64,000 bases of DNA from CAWDMN01 sp963803155. GTDB lineage: Bacteria > Acidobacteriota > Terriglobia > Versatilivoradales > Versatilivoraceae. The translations under genes were made by a program, and so were the position numbers. Shown here piece by piece: positions 9,301 through 18,003 of the stretch. Each line of letters opens with the position of its first letter. The stretch's first letter is position 1. The notes beneath the pieces were generated by a model. It was not told where the DNA came from. It searched no databases and worked only from the letters and a program-made list of their open reading frames with translations. The stretch lies in the NCBI GenBank assembly GCA_963803155.1, contig CAWDMN010000087.1, positions 65,400 through 129,399 of the forward strand, read 5' to 3'.

Positions 9301-9517
9301 CACGGGCATAATACTTCCCATCGTTGCCAGAAGTGGTGGTATAAGCCTTCTTGGTCTCTTTGTTCACGAGCGTTACTTCAGCTCCGGGTAGTACCGCTTT
9401 TGAAGCATCATAAATCATACCCGTGATGGAGCCGAACCTTTCCTGCCCGGAGGCTGGGATTGCTAATAATAGGGCAATTGCCAGCATCAACGCTGCAACT
9501 TTCCATCCATACTTCAT
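6398..9517 (-). CDS. TonB-dependent receptor, Oar-like, with carboxypeptidase-regulatory domain
   Basis: About 1039 residues from the ATG at 9517, chosen because AGGAGGGACGAA directly precedes it and a textbook signal peptide follows (MKYGWKVAALMLAIALLLA ... SGQ). The upstream in-frame extension is charged and lacks a ribosome site. Domains: CarboxypepD_reg-like beta-sandwich at about 25-120 (FGSITGMIYDASKAVLPGAEV), plug domain at about 125-250 (NNYVIDGVS, then GGALGGVITAVTKSGGNEFHG), and a long beta-barrel ending in IGIKFIF with a terminal Phe as in outer-membrane proteins. This type imports large substrates across the outer membrane, or transduces signals, using TonB energy. The substrate cannot be read from the sequence. 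It is monocistronic and closed by its own terminator. Confidence 0.92.
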   Translation of the reverse strand: MKYGWKVAALMLAIALLLAIPASGQERFGSITGMIYDASKAVLPGAEVTLVNKETKKAYTTTSGNDGKYYARDLEPGRYSITVQKEGFSKAEMPDVILLLGKTFNLDFTMQVGQVQQTVEVSGTATMIDTESTMVAHNVTAEEFDRMPKARSFQDVALSAPSVNSGQVEGGIQINGASGAENNYVIDGVSTTSLIDGSSRQDAVFEYLQEVQVKTSGLEAEYGGALGGVITAVTKSGGNEFHGEGHWYNSGSPLNSRPNLRLATDPVGQIDAKTIQDDKIKDHINEIGGSLGGYFIKNKLYFFTSFSPTIRHESANIIFSDGNSTFTSSRPSYSLFNKLSYDPISRIRTNFSWLYTTYRAEGLIPAYNAYSPDTNVNSISANDSFRKQGWYMPKQNVSGTVDVTLSNTALLSFRGGYFWDNYKDTNTLSQHQVRYNSSAINLPFPIPADMIQPNGWFNVPLTEVNNFDVTTRGYFQGDFSKTFHLLGTHNFKAGAGISKNVNKMDVGYQGGGYNVAIYWDKPFTSAATGEAGRGTYGYYRIRSIGTLGSAGSTIDNMYIQDQWRIHPRLSLSLGLRTEHENIPSFYRAVQNYAMQFGWGQKLSPRLGASYDLFGNGKMKIFGSWGRFFDWTKYTLPRGSFGGDIWREWYHALDTLDIGSLSLTNMPGANLWNSTPGSYRDFRIPSFGSDSIDPNIKPMSVDTMVIGGEYQLNSSTVVSAHYVHSNLRRTIEDIGQVLPDGNTIYPLGNPGEGNSTIESNHISATPDFPMPLPKRKYDALELSFNRRFSKGWFLGANYTFSRLWGNYPGLADTDEIAAGGGWTTDQGGTNGVGARPGTNTSTQYDDEAYLLDSKGKYLYGRLPTDRPHVFKAYGAYSLKWGTELSASFYAGSGTPLSTTAENTFWDVMMVNGRGDMGRTPVLAQTDFMISQEFKIKENKRIRFEFNVLNLFNQQTVRHINPLVNRDRDESAGMDLSSVNLLNGFNWQQLVSQSTYAQTPSLTSDPNSLDPHQNYAINPTYKMADIWNPGLSARIGIKFIF

Positions 9518-10488
9518 TTCGTCCCTCCTGTTTTTTTTGGCTAGACGCCTGCCCGGATTGAATTTCGCCAAAATGCAGATTGTTTTCCCCCATGCTGAAT
9601 TCCGGCAAAAATCGAATCTGGCTTAGGGTCCTAAGCCAATTGAGAAAGAGATTCTACTTCTGTGTAAAATGCTTTTTTATACCTGTCTAGAAAAACAGCG
9701 AATTATGATTGGTTTTTGTTAAAGCAAAACCAATTCTTGTTTCACCAGATTTTCTATTGGGTCCTTGAGAAATCATAAGTGAAGAAATTAGAGCTCCAAT
9801 CCCCAGCCAAAGGCGTTCATCCGCTCTAGCCTATACCTGTACATCCAGCAAAAATTCTGCCAAAAGATAAAAAAACCAAAGTAAGTTCCATGCAATTGAA
9901 TATAAAGAAAAAAAGTCAAATAGCAGTATACCAATGCCAAGGTTTCTTTATCAAAAATTCCAGTATTTCGAATTCGCTAATTAAAAAATACGAATTTTCG
10001 GATAGATTTCGAGAGCCAGAAAAACTGGATCCCGATATATAAAATGGAATTTATCGACTTTCCATGACCTTCAAATTCATCCAAAGGTGGTTATGAAACT
10101 TGAAAGATCACGATTCAAAAACAAAAACAGTTTCTTCGGGACAGTTTTTCTTTTGGTTACTGTATATTGTCGGCAGATGGGAGTGGCGTACAAAAGTGAA
10201 ATGAATTACCACTGCACTCCCGCCATTGGCTCCGGCATCAGCGCGCCATTGCGATGATGCCCCCTGACGGGGTACAGCCCTTATTCGGCCCCGTTTTAGT
10301 ATGCGGAGAAATTTTGCCAAACTTTCGAAAGAAAAGCAAAATTTATTTCAGCTCAAAAAAAATGGAAGCAACAAAACCGTATAGAATGTAATCCCTCGTT
10401 TTTTGTTTCCTTTCTGCCTTCACGGATGTCTCTGTGGCTTTACTCCCCCTGAAGGATTCTTGTGAACTTCAGTCTCTTAGCCTTGTCA
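9518..10488. other. Long AT-rich intergenic region
   Basis: Nearly 1 kb with no gene I can support. The part at about 9640-10100 is AT-rich and should hold the promoter of the minus-strand receptor. Beyond 10100 the composition returns to average. No tRNA, terminator or repeat of the other families was seen here. Confidence 0.5.
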
Positions 10489-10815
10489 CTAAATTGCCGA
10501 TTGGAAACCTGGAAGAAATCGTCCGGGCAAATAGGTAAAAAGCACGCGCCTGACGAAGTCACCCGACGCGCCTTTGCTCTGCCAGCTCAGCTTGTAAGGC
10601 ACGGCGGATAGTCGCGCGAGGGGGATCTCGCACGACCCTCCTGCTGGATTGGCCCACATCGACTGGGCAATGCTAGGCGAAACGTCGCGCGTTTCCAAGC
10701 GAGCGATTGTGGAGGTGTCCGTCCCGACGACATTGGGGTAATTTAATTGAAATGCCTTGGCGGGAATGGCGCTTCCGATCTGAGCCCCCCCGTAAAAATT
10801 CAGGTATAATGCCAA
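10489..10815 (-). CDS. Uncharacterised short reading frame, possibly a gene remnant
   Basis: A 108-codon frame starting at a TTG. Its amino-acid composition looks protein-like (YLNFYGGAQIGSAIPAKAF, NPAGGSCEIPLARLSAVPYK) and its third codon positions are GC-biased. However, no ribosome binding site, signal peptide or known domain is visible. It could be the 3' part of a decayed gene. It stands alone in a 1.8 kb stretch between the receptor and the DedA-like gene. Confidence 0.3.
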   Translation of the reverse strand: MALYLNFYGGAQIGSAIPAKAFQLNYPNVVGTDTSTIARLETRDVSPSIAQSMWANPAGGSCEIPLARLSAVPYKLSWQSKGASGDFVRRVLFTYLPGRFLPGFQSAI

Positions 10816-11119
10816 GCGGCCGGTTTTTGCAGTTCATGCAGTCGGGTGAGGCTTCGTCTCGTAGCATAAAGATCCTCGTGACTGTTCAACTCTTCGCTGA
10901 TGAATGATCCCATCAGGAATCGCAAACCAATTTACCTGACGACGAGCAGATCATTCGTCATCACTTCGCGCTTGTGGATAGACGGAACAACGGTGCAACG
11001 CCAAAAGGCATGAGGTGTGAGCAAGTGATCAAGGAGGCCGTATAAAGCTTATTTGTTGAATTTTCCGCGGAGCGCCCATGACAGCGGTCCGTCACAACAA
11101 GACTATAAAGATGGGAAGA

Positions 11120-11206
11120 TGGAGGCGGTCTGTCCTCAGGCCGTCTGAGCACGTTTGGCAAACCCCGACGGGGTAAGGGCGCACTGGCTCCATCCACGCT
11201 TTTTTC
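11120..11206. repeat. Palindromic repeat, family C copy 1
   Basis: About 87 bp with the pattern TGGAGGCGGTCTG ... CCTCAGGCCGTCT ... GTTTGGCA ... CTCCATCCACGCT. The ends form an imperfect inverted repeat. A second copy lies at 23318-23406. Confidence 0.7.
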
Positions 11207-11377
11207 TAAAAACCACTCATGCCAGCAATGAGGGTGCAACAAAAGGATGAAAATTTTATCCCCCTTTGAATGGGGATGTCGTCCGTCAGCTGATGGACGC
11301 CAGGGAAATGTCTTGTCGGCATGCCTGACATCCCTAGGGCGCCGGCAAGTGGACGCGGTTTCAGCGGGAATGTTCTT

Positions 11378-11983
11378 ATGCATGAATGGCCCCTAAAAAT
11401 CTATCAACAATTTATGGGCTGGCTCGTCCCCTTTGGTGGATGGGCATTGGCGCCAATTGCTTTGATGGACTCCTCTTTTTTGTCGCTTCCGGAAGTCAAT
11501 GATATCTTGATTATTACTCTTACCATTAAGAATCCCGATTCCATGTTTTTTTATTGCGGTATGACGACATTGGGTTCTGTAGCCGGTTGTTTTTTGCTCT
11601 ATTCGGTGGGGCGGAAAGGGGGCGAGGTTTACCTCAGGAAAAAACTCGCCGAACCTCATATTGACCGGATTTTGAATTGGTACAACCGCTATGGCGTTCT
11701 TACCGTACTGGTGCCTTCGTTGTTGCCACCTCCAACCCCTTTTAAGATATTTGTTCTTTTTGCGGGAGCCCTAGGCATCTCCCAGGGAAGATTTTTGTCT
11801 GCCGTAATGTTGGGGCGCAGCATCCGCTACTTTCTAGTGGGAATATTGACCCTACAATATGGCAGGCATACGCTTGGTTTCATCCGCAACTATTATCCTG
11901 AAGTTGCTTGGACATTAGTGGGAATCGTTCTTGCCTTTTTCTGCTTGCGATTTTTCTGGCGCAAAGCCATGAGGAGAAATTGA
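11378..11983 (+). CDS. DedA/VTT-family inner-membrane protein
   Basis: About 201 residues from the ATG at 11378; the alternative in-frame start at 11321 adds a non-hydrophobic stretch. Several membrane segments are visible: about residues 15-40, 52-75 (MFFYCGMTTLGSVAGCFLLY), 105-135 and 172-193. Between them is the VTT-type signature: GRKGGEVYLRKKLAEPHIDR, a YNRYGVLTVLVPSLLPPPTPFK stretch, and FAGALGISQGRFL. DedA-superfamily proteins are implicated in membrane lipid (undecaprenyl phosphate or phospholipid) flipping and envelope homeostasis; the substrate here is unknown. The gene is a single unit with a weak ribosome site (GCGGGA). Confidence 0.82.
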   Translation: MHEWPLKIYQQFMGWLVPFGGWALAPIALMDSSFLSLPEVNDILIITLTIKNPDSMFFYCGMTTLGSVAGCFLLYSVGRKGGEVYLRKKLAEPHIDRILNWYNRYGVLTVLVPSLLPPPTPFKIFVLFAGALGISQGRFLSAVMLGRSIRYFLVGILTLQYGRHTLGFIRNYYPEVAWTLVGIVLAFFCLRFFWRKAMRRN

Positions 11984-12825
11984 GCCAGTCTGCACATCTC
12001 TTATCGATGGTCCTCGCCTCCTGCACCTTGAATTCTCTTTTCTATTCAGCCAATGCAAAACTCATGGGGGAAATGCTCTTTTGCCTCGCACAGAGGCGTG
12101 AAGAATAACCGAAAATGAAATGGGGAACTAACGTTGTGAGTATCTCAAAATTCCCGCAACACATACTATAGCAGGGCTATTGGACTCCGTTTCTGATAGA
12201 TATCCTTCTTCATAAATTGCGGCGACAAGAACTCAGCATTCAAAGACAAATTCCCATTTCGATTGAACATCGCATCATTAAATTTACAGCATGATTCTCG
12301 CGCTCCTTGGGTTTGAAGAATAACCCTCCGTGGCACGGCGTCTCTGCGCGATTTTGGCGTCCTTTATCTTGTTTTTACTCCGTTTGGTCCCATTTTCAAA
12401 ACAATGCGGGCATATTGATGTTTATAATGCCTGGTCCGTCAATCCATCAAACCTTCCGTTTGGTCGTATTTTAGGGACGATTCATCGCAATTCCCTCCCC
12501 TTCCTATTTGGCAACGTGACAGGATTCATCCATCCTGGGGATCATAAAATTTACTTTGAGACTGAGTCCATTAGGTGGATTTGCATATTGCCACCTAGGT
12601 TTGATCCCCTCATACCAACGAGAATCCAAGTCAAATTTTACTGAAAAATTGAGGAGGGACGAGGATGGCGGCAAATTCGGAAGCCGATGGAGAGTTGTAT
12701 TCATTTTAAGGGGGGAAAGCTGTTTTTGATTCTTTGGGGCGTAGCTTTTTTTCCCATGCGCGAAGGCGGAAATGTTCAGCGCTGAAAATTCGGTTGGAGG
12801 ATTCCAATCTACCGAGGAGGTTCTC
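11984..12825. other. Intergenic region upstream of the second receptor
   Basis: About 840 bp without a supported gene. The final part contains the ribosome site GAGGAGG at 12814-12820 and presumably the promoter of the receptor gene. No clear repeat or hairpin was found. Confidence 0.45.
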
Positions 12826-15800
12826 ATGAGAAAGCATCGATTTCACAACTCGATTTTTGCTTTATCGTTAAGTGCATTACTTGCCATATTCACATTCTCA
12901 AGCCTCTCGTTTGCCCAGACAGGCACTTCGTCGTTGCGCGGAACGGTCCTGGATCCTCAGGGGCAAGCGGTGGTTGGCGCAATGGTGAAAATTGGCAATA
13001 TTGAAAAAAATTACTCGCGATCCATGACGAGCAATGAGACGGGCGGCTATAGCTTTACCGCTGTCCCGCCGGGGACTTATATTCTTGAGGCGGAAGCTCC
13101 AGGATTCAAGAAGGCCGTTATTAGTGAAGTCCGAGCGCAAGTGGACACCTCGACAACTTTGGATTTGCATTTAGAAATTGGGGAGATTACGCAAACCGTT
13201 GTGGTCAATTCCGAGGCGGCAGCTCCCATCAATACGGTTGACGCCACGCTTGGCGTGCCGTTTGAGAATCGGCGCATTACGGAAATGCCGTTGAATGCGC
13301 GGAACATTGTGAACCTGCTTTCCTTGCAGCCCGGAGTCACTCCCAGCGGCGAAGTCAACGGTGGCCGCCGGGACCAGTCGAACATCACGCTCGATGGAGT
13401 CGATGTCAACGAAGAGCAAGGAGGATTGGATGCCGTAGCCAAAGCATTAAACTACAACAGCAATGCCAGCGATAATCAGATTTTTGTGGCATTCGCCAGT
13501 GTTCTGCGCACTCCGCCGGACTCCGTACAGGAATTTCGGGTCACTACTTCCAATCCCAATGCGGATCAGGGGCGCTCATCTGGCGCCCAGGTTTCGATGG
13601 TGACTAAGTCTGGGACCAATCAATTCCACGGTTCCCTTTATGAGTTTCACCGCAACACAGTAACGACCGCCAACGACTGGTTCAACAATCAAGCCGGGAG
13701 TTTTGGAGCAGACGATCCGGAAGTCGTGAGTGGCGCAAAAAAAGCAGGAGATCCAAAATTGCCGCGGCCCAAATTGATCCGGAACATCTTTGGCGGGTCA
13801 CTGGGCGGTCCGATTATCAAGGATCGCCTTTTCTTCTTTTATAACTATGAAGGCCGCAGGGACTCAAGCGAAACTGCCGTGCCTGTGCGAGAGGTACCCA
13901 CTGAGACTCTCCGCGAGGGAATTGTGCGCTATGAAAACACGGAAGGAGGCATCACCAATCTCGCTCCCGCGGATATTGCCCGCCTTTATCCGGCGACGGG
14001 AGGAGTGAATACAGCGATCCTGGCGCTGCTCAAAACCGCGCCACTGCCCAACGACAACACCATTGGAGACGGGTTGAACATCGCGGGTTATCGTTTCAAT
14101 GCGCCGACCCCCATCGAGATGGGTACTCACATCGCCCGCTTTGACTATATCCTCAACACCAAGCAAAATCTTTTTGTGCGAGCCAATTATCAGAATGACA
14201 AATATGCCCAAGCCCCTCAGTTTCCGGGCACTCCTTCTCCGAACATCTGGGTCCATCCCAAGGGCTTGGTGGCAGGTCACATCTGGACGCTCAGCAACAC
14301 TTTGGTGAACAACGCCCGCTTTGGTTTGACCCGGCAAGCGTTCTCCCAACAAGGAGACTCTGACCAGAATCTGGTGTGGGTGCGATTTGTTTATCAACCA
14401 TACCTTTATCAGCGGGCCGTCAATCGGACCACACCAGTCTACAATGTTTCCGATGACCTCTCCTGGGTGAAACAGAAACACAGCTTTCAATTCGGAACCA
14501 ACCTGCGATTCATTCGGAACAACCGGGAATCCTATGCAAATTCCTTTGATATGGCTGTGATTAACCCTTCCTATTATGCGGGTTCCGGCGCCTCGCTCAC
14601 AGATCCGCTCACTGATCTACCCTCGGGAGGACGGTTTAATACCCGCGCAGCCGTTGCCGCGGTGCTGGGACGCTATTCCGACTACACGTCCAATGTCATT
14701 TACAATAAAGAGGGGCAGATCCAGCCCGCCGGCACAGCTTCTAAACGCACTTTCGGCACGGAAGAATACGAGTTTTATCTGCAGGATTCCTGGAAGCTGC
14801 GCTCGAATTTAACTTTGACCTACGGATTGCGCTGGGGAGTAAACACACCGGTATACGAGGCCAACGGCTACCAAGTGCAACCCACCGTCAGTTTGGGAGA
14901 ATATTTTGATCGCCGCGTTGCCGGAATGGAAACAGGCAAGCCGATGAATGATCCGATTACCGTTGACCTTTCCGGTCCGGCCAACGGCAAGCGCGGTTAC
15001 TACAACATGGAATGGGACAAATTTGCTCCAAGTGTAGGTTTGGCCTGGTCTCCCGATTTTGGGGACAATCTGTTCGGACGGATGTTCGGCCGCAATGGAC
15101 GGTCGGTCATTCGCGGCGGGTATCGCATGATTTACGACAGGATTGGCAGCCAACTGGCCGTGAGCTTCGATCTCAACAACTCGCTGGGATTCTCTTCTTC
15201 TTCCACCATTGGCGCCAATACGATGAACGTGACGGACAGCCTGGGCCCCCTATACACAAATCTCAGCCCGGACGTCCGAAATTTCCCCTACCTGGAATTG
15301 CCTGGTCCACTGGCATTCCCTCTCTCCAAACCGTCAGATGGGCGCCGAAGAATTGAAAGCACCCTGGACGATACCATCACTACTCCGGTTCATCACACTT
15401 GGAATATATCGTATGGACGCGAGTTGCCGAAGGGTCTGTCTCTGGAGTTTAGCTACGTGGGCGGAGTTGGCCGTCACCTGCTCTCCACGAGAGATATTAT
15501 GCACCCTAATAATCTGAGGGATCCGAAATCGGGGCAAACCTGGTATCAGGCGGCGGGAATCCTGGCGGACTTGCGCGATAAAAATGTCCCCTACAACAGT
15601 CCTAACGTTCCCAATATTCCCTTCTTTGAAAACTTTTTCCCGGGCAACAGCATCGCCCAGGCGTTTGGCGACCCCGGCTTGGAGGGGCTAACTCCTTCCC
15701 AGATGGCTTACGCTTTTGCAGCCTCGGATTATTATGGCATAACCGACTGGACCTACATGCAAGATGTCCTGGATAACGCTTCGCCAGTGACGGGACCAGG

Positions 15801-16659
15801 CATTTTCTTCCACCCTCAGTATGGAGCGCTGGGTGTTTACTCTTCCATTGGACAGTCTTGGTATAACGGCGGGAGCTTTTCCTTGCGGCAACGCTGGGGG
15901 AACGACTTGATGTTTGATTTCAATTACACCCTTTCCAAATCTTTCGATTACACTTCGACTTTGACCGGCGCGTATACTTCCACCTTTTCCAATGGTCTGC
16001 TCCGGAATCCGCTCAATCCCAAACAGGCCCGCGCAATTTCCGATTACGATCTCCCGCACAACTTCAACGCCAATTACCTGGTGGGTCTCCCCTTCGGCAA
16101 AGGCAAGCGGTTCCTGAGCCATGCCCCCGGAGTCGCCAATGCCTTCCTGGGCGGATGGCAACTGAGCGGAGTCTTTCGCCTGCATAGCGGCTATCCTTAT
16201 GATGTCAGCGATGTCGGCCAATGGGCTACCAACTGGCAGCTGACCAGCCGGGGAGTTCGAATCAAATCGGTGACCGCCAATACAAATCCCAACTATAACG
16301 GCGAGCCGAACGCCTTCCAAGATCCGGTGGCAGTCTATAAATCCTTTCGCAGCGCCCGGGCCGGCGAAGATGGCGACCGAAACATTTTCCGGCTTCCCCG
16401 TTATTTCTGCCTCGACTCCGCTTTGAGTAAAACTTTTAACCTGCCTTATGCCGAAGGTCACAAGCTGCAATTCCGCGCGGAGGTCTTCAACGTGACCAAC
16501 ACTCAGCCTTTTGGCATCATCGATAGTACTTCCCTTCTGCAGGACCCATGGCGGGGTGAACCTGAACCTGGATTTGGCCGTTTCATCGGTTCGCAGAGTC
16601 CTGCCGGGGAAAACAGGCCGGGTCGTGTGATGCAGTTTGCACTGCGATATATCTTTTAA
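12826..16659 (+). CDS. TonB-dependent receptor, Oar-like (larger paralogue)
   Basis: A 1277-residue protein from the ATG at 12826, which has GAGGAGG just upstream and is followed by a signal peptide (MRKHRFHNSIFALSLSALLA ... SFAQ). The domain order is as in the other receptor of this window: carboxypeptidase-regulatory-like beta-sandwich at about 32-130 (SSLRGTVLDPQGQAVVGAMV), plug at about 135-290 with LDGVDVNEEQGG and QVSMVTKSGTNQFHGSLYEF, then a barrel with a C-terminal aromatic end (MQFALRYIF). It is longer than the first receptor, mainly within the barrel. A terminal segment FRAEVFNVTNTQPFG is the usual barrel closure of this family. Probable role: uptake of large substrates, or sensing. 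No neighbouring TonB or substrate enzyme indicates which. Confidence 0.92.
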   Translation: MRKHRFHNSIFALSLSALLAIFTFSSLSFAQTGTSSLRGTVLDPQGQAVVGAMVKIGNIEKNYSRSMTSNETGGYSFTAVPPGTYILEAEAPGFKKAVISEVRAQVDTSTTLDLHLEIGEITQTVVVNSEAAAPINTVDATLGVPFENRRITEMPLNARNIVNLLSLQPGVTPSGEVNGGRRDQSNITLDGVDVNEEQGGLDAVAKALNYNSNASDNQIFVAFASVLRTPPDSVQEFRVTTSNPNADQGRSSGAQVSMVTKSGTNQFHGSLYEFHRNTVTTANDWFNNQAGSFGADDPEVVSGAKKAGDPKLPRPKLIRNIFGGSLGGPIIKDRLFFFYNYEGRRDSSETAVPVREVPTETLREGIVRYENTEGGITNLAPADIARLYPATGGVNTAILALLKTAPLPNDNTIGDGLNIAGYRFNAPTPIEMGTHIARFDYILNTKQNLFVRANYQNDKYAQAPQFPGTPSPNIWVHPKGLVAGHIWTLSNTLVNNARFGLTRQAFSQQGDSDQNLVWVRFVYQPYLYQRAVNRTTPVYNVSDDLSWVKQKHSFQFGTNLRFIRNNRESYANSFDMAVINPSYYAGSGASLTDPLTDLPSGGRFNTRAAVAAVLGRYSDYTSNVIYNKEGQIQPAGTASKRTFGTEEYEFYLQDSWKLRSNLTLTYGLRWGVNTPVYEANGYQVQPTVSLGEYFDRRVAGMETGKPMNDPITVDLSGPANGKRGYYNMEWDKFAPSVGLAWSPDFGDNLFGRMFGRNGRSVIRGGYRMIYDRIGSQLAVSFDLNNSLGFSSSSTIGANTMNVTDSLGPLYTNLSPDVRNFPYLELPGPLAFPLSKPSDGRRRIESTLDDTITTPVHHTWNISYGRELPKGLSLEFSYVGGVGRHLLSTRDIMHPNNLRDPKSGQTWYQAAGILADLRDKNVPYNSPNVPNIPFFENFFPGNSIAQAFGDPGLEGLTPSQMAYAFAASDYYGITDWTYMQDVLDNASPVTGPGIFFHPQYGALGVYSSIGQSWYNGGSFSLRQRWGNDLMFDFNYTLSKSFDYTSTLTGAYTSTFSNGLLRNPLNPKQARAISDYDLPHNFNANYLVGLPFGKGKRFLSHAPGVANAFLGGWQLSGVFRLHSGYPYDVSDVGQWATNWQLTSRGVRIKSVTANTNPNYNGEPNAFQDPVAVYKSFRSARAGEDGDRNIFRLPRYFCLDSALSKTFNLPYAEGHKLQFRAEVFNVTNTQPFGIIDSTSLLQDPWRGEPEPGFGRFIGSQSPAGENRPGRVMQFALRYIF

Positions 16660-16743
16660 TGGAACTCTATTTCGAATTAAGCTGAGTTAGGAACGTAATG
16701 ATTGAAAACTCTCCAATCGGGATGCAATTAAAAGTGAGAGGCA

Positions 16744-16880
16744 ACTACTCAGTACCCCTCTGTTTGGTAGCCACGCTGAGTGCATTTTACGAGGCGGGGA
16801 GTCTGGCCATCCAGCCAAAAGCCCACGCCCTCGCGAGAAAACGCTCTCCGTGGCTACCAGTCACCCTGGGGGCTGAGTAG
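16744..16880. repeat. Long imperfect inverted repeat (hairpin element)
   Basis: A 137-bp element whose ends CTACTCAG and CTGAGTAG are exact complements. Inside them TGGTAGCCACG is opposed by CGTGGCTACCA, giving a second block of complementarity. A smaller inverted repeat follows at about 16924-16977 (GTGGGAGGCG ... CGCCTCCCAC). Both lie between the receptor and the response-regulator gene and contain no reading frame of note. Confidence 0.6.
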
Positions 16881-17175
16881 ATACAGTGAGAGAAATATGA
16901 GCCGCTGCAATTGACCAAGAATGTGGGAGGCGGACTCCGTCCGGCGACTGCAGCACCGCTGAGCGCGCCTCCCACTTTCACCATCACCTCTCGCGGACTG
17001 TTTCATCAATCCCAAGAATAACATGGCATTTCAAGGCCGCGGAACGGCAATCGAAGGTAGGCCAGCCTTTCATGGCCGGCTTTATGAATTGCCTTTTGCG
17101 GATGCGACGCCAATCGGCGGCTAATATTTGGGCAACCGGCTGGAATTCAATCACGATGATCTGATCGCAACGCCT

Positions 17176-18003
17176 CTAAATTGTCTTATCCAAAAGAAAG
17201 GAAAGTTTGTCGCGATAATTGCGGCTCATGGTGATTTTGGTTTTGTTGTGCAGGACAATTTGGTAATCGCCATGAAACAGGGGATGGAGTTCGACGATTT
17301 GGTCCAGGTTCACGATTGTGGATCGGTGCACCCGGGCAAAACGGTTGGGGTTCAGTTTCTTTTCCACGTCACTGATTTTCCCTCTGATCAACGATTGCCC
17401 GCCGGGGTGGTGAATTTGCAGATAATCTCCCGCCGCTTCAATCCAAATGATCTCTTCCACTTTTAGAATGCTGATGCGCCCGGAAGATTTAACCACCAGA
17501 CGATCCAGGTAAGCGGCCGATTCCGCGGATTGCGATCCTACCGCCAATTCCAAATTTTTTTGCCGCTCTTTGATTTCTTCCAGCAAGGCCAGCAGCGGGC
17601 CATTTTCCAGCGGAGACGAGCACTGCAACAAGGTTTGACGGGTATGTTCAATGGCCTCTTTAAACCGTTCCACTCCAAAGGGCTTCAAGAGGTAATCCAG
17701 AGCATGGACTCGGAAGGCTTCAATGGCATATTGATCATAAGCCGTCACAAAAATTACCGAAGGTAATTCTTCTTTCTCCAAGGCGCAGAGAACGCCAAAC
17801 CCGTTGTTCCCTGGCATTTGCACATCCAAGAAAATCAAATCAGGCCGCTCTTGTTTGATGCGATCAATGGCAGACGGCCCATCCGCGCATTCTCCCAACA
17901 GTTCAAAGTCCGGCTCATCCGCCAGCAATTTGCGAAGCCAGCGCCGGGCCAGAGGCTCATCATCTACAATCAGCGTTCTGATTTTCCTGGTATTATCATT
18001 CAT
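17176..18003 (-). CDS. LytTR-family response regulator
   Basis: 275 residues. The N-terminal receiver domain (about 8-125) has the acidic pair Asp14/Asp15, the phospho-acceptor Asp60 in LIFLDVQMPG, Thr87, and Lys107 in DYLLKPF. The C-terminal part (about 165-270) is a LytTR DNA-binding domain: RISILKVEEIIWIEAAGDYLQIH, then FARVHRSTIVNLDQIVEL. It is the regulator partner of the kinase directly upstream, whose last codons overlap its start by 8 bp (17996-18003), indicating translational coupling. LytTR regulators usually control envelope, exopolysaccharide or competence functions; the targets here are not evident. Confidence 0.93.
   Translation of the reverse strand: MNDNTRKIRTLIVDDEPLARRWLRKLLADEPDFELLGECADGPSAIDRIKQERPDLIFLDVQMPGNNGFGVLCALEKEELPSVIFVTAYDQYAIEAFRVHALDYLLKPFGVERFKEAIEHTRQTLLQCSSPLENGPLLALLEEIKERQKNLELAVGSQSAESAAYLDRLVVKSSGRISILKVEEIIWIEAAGDYLQIHHPGGQSLIRGKISDVEKKLNPNRFARVHRSTIVNLDQIVELHPLFHGDYQIVLHNKTKITMSRNYRDKLSFLLDKTI

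Noticed and set aside
12330..12644. Plus-strand 104-codon frame before the second receptor
   Set aside because: No ribosome site, no domain, mixed hydrophobic composition by chance in an AT-rich leader.
15688..16470. 260-codon minus-strand frame inside the second receptor
   Set aside because: Antisense shadow of the beta-barrel coding sequence; no start signal or domain.
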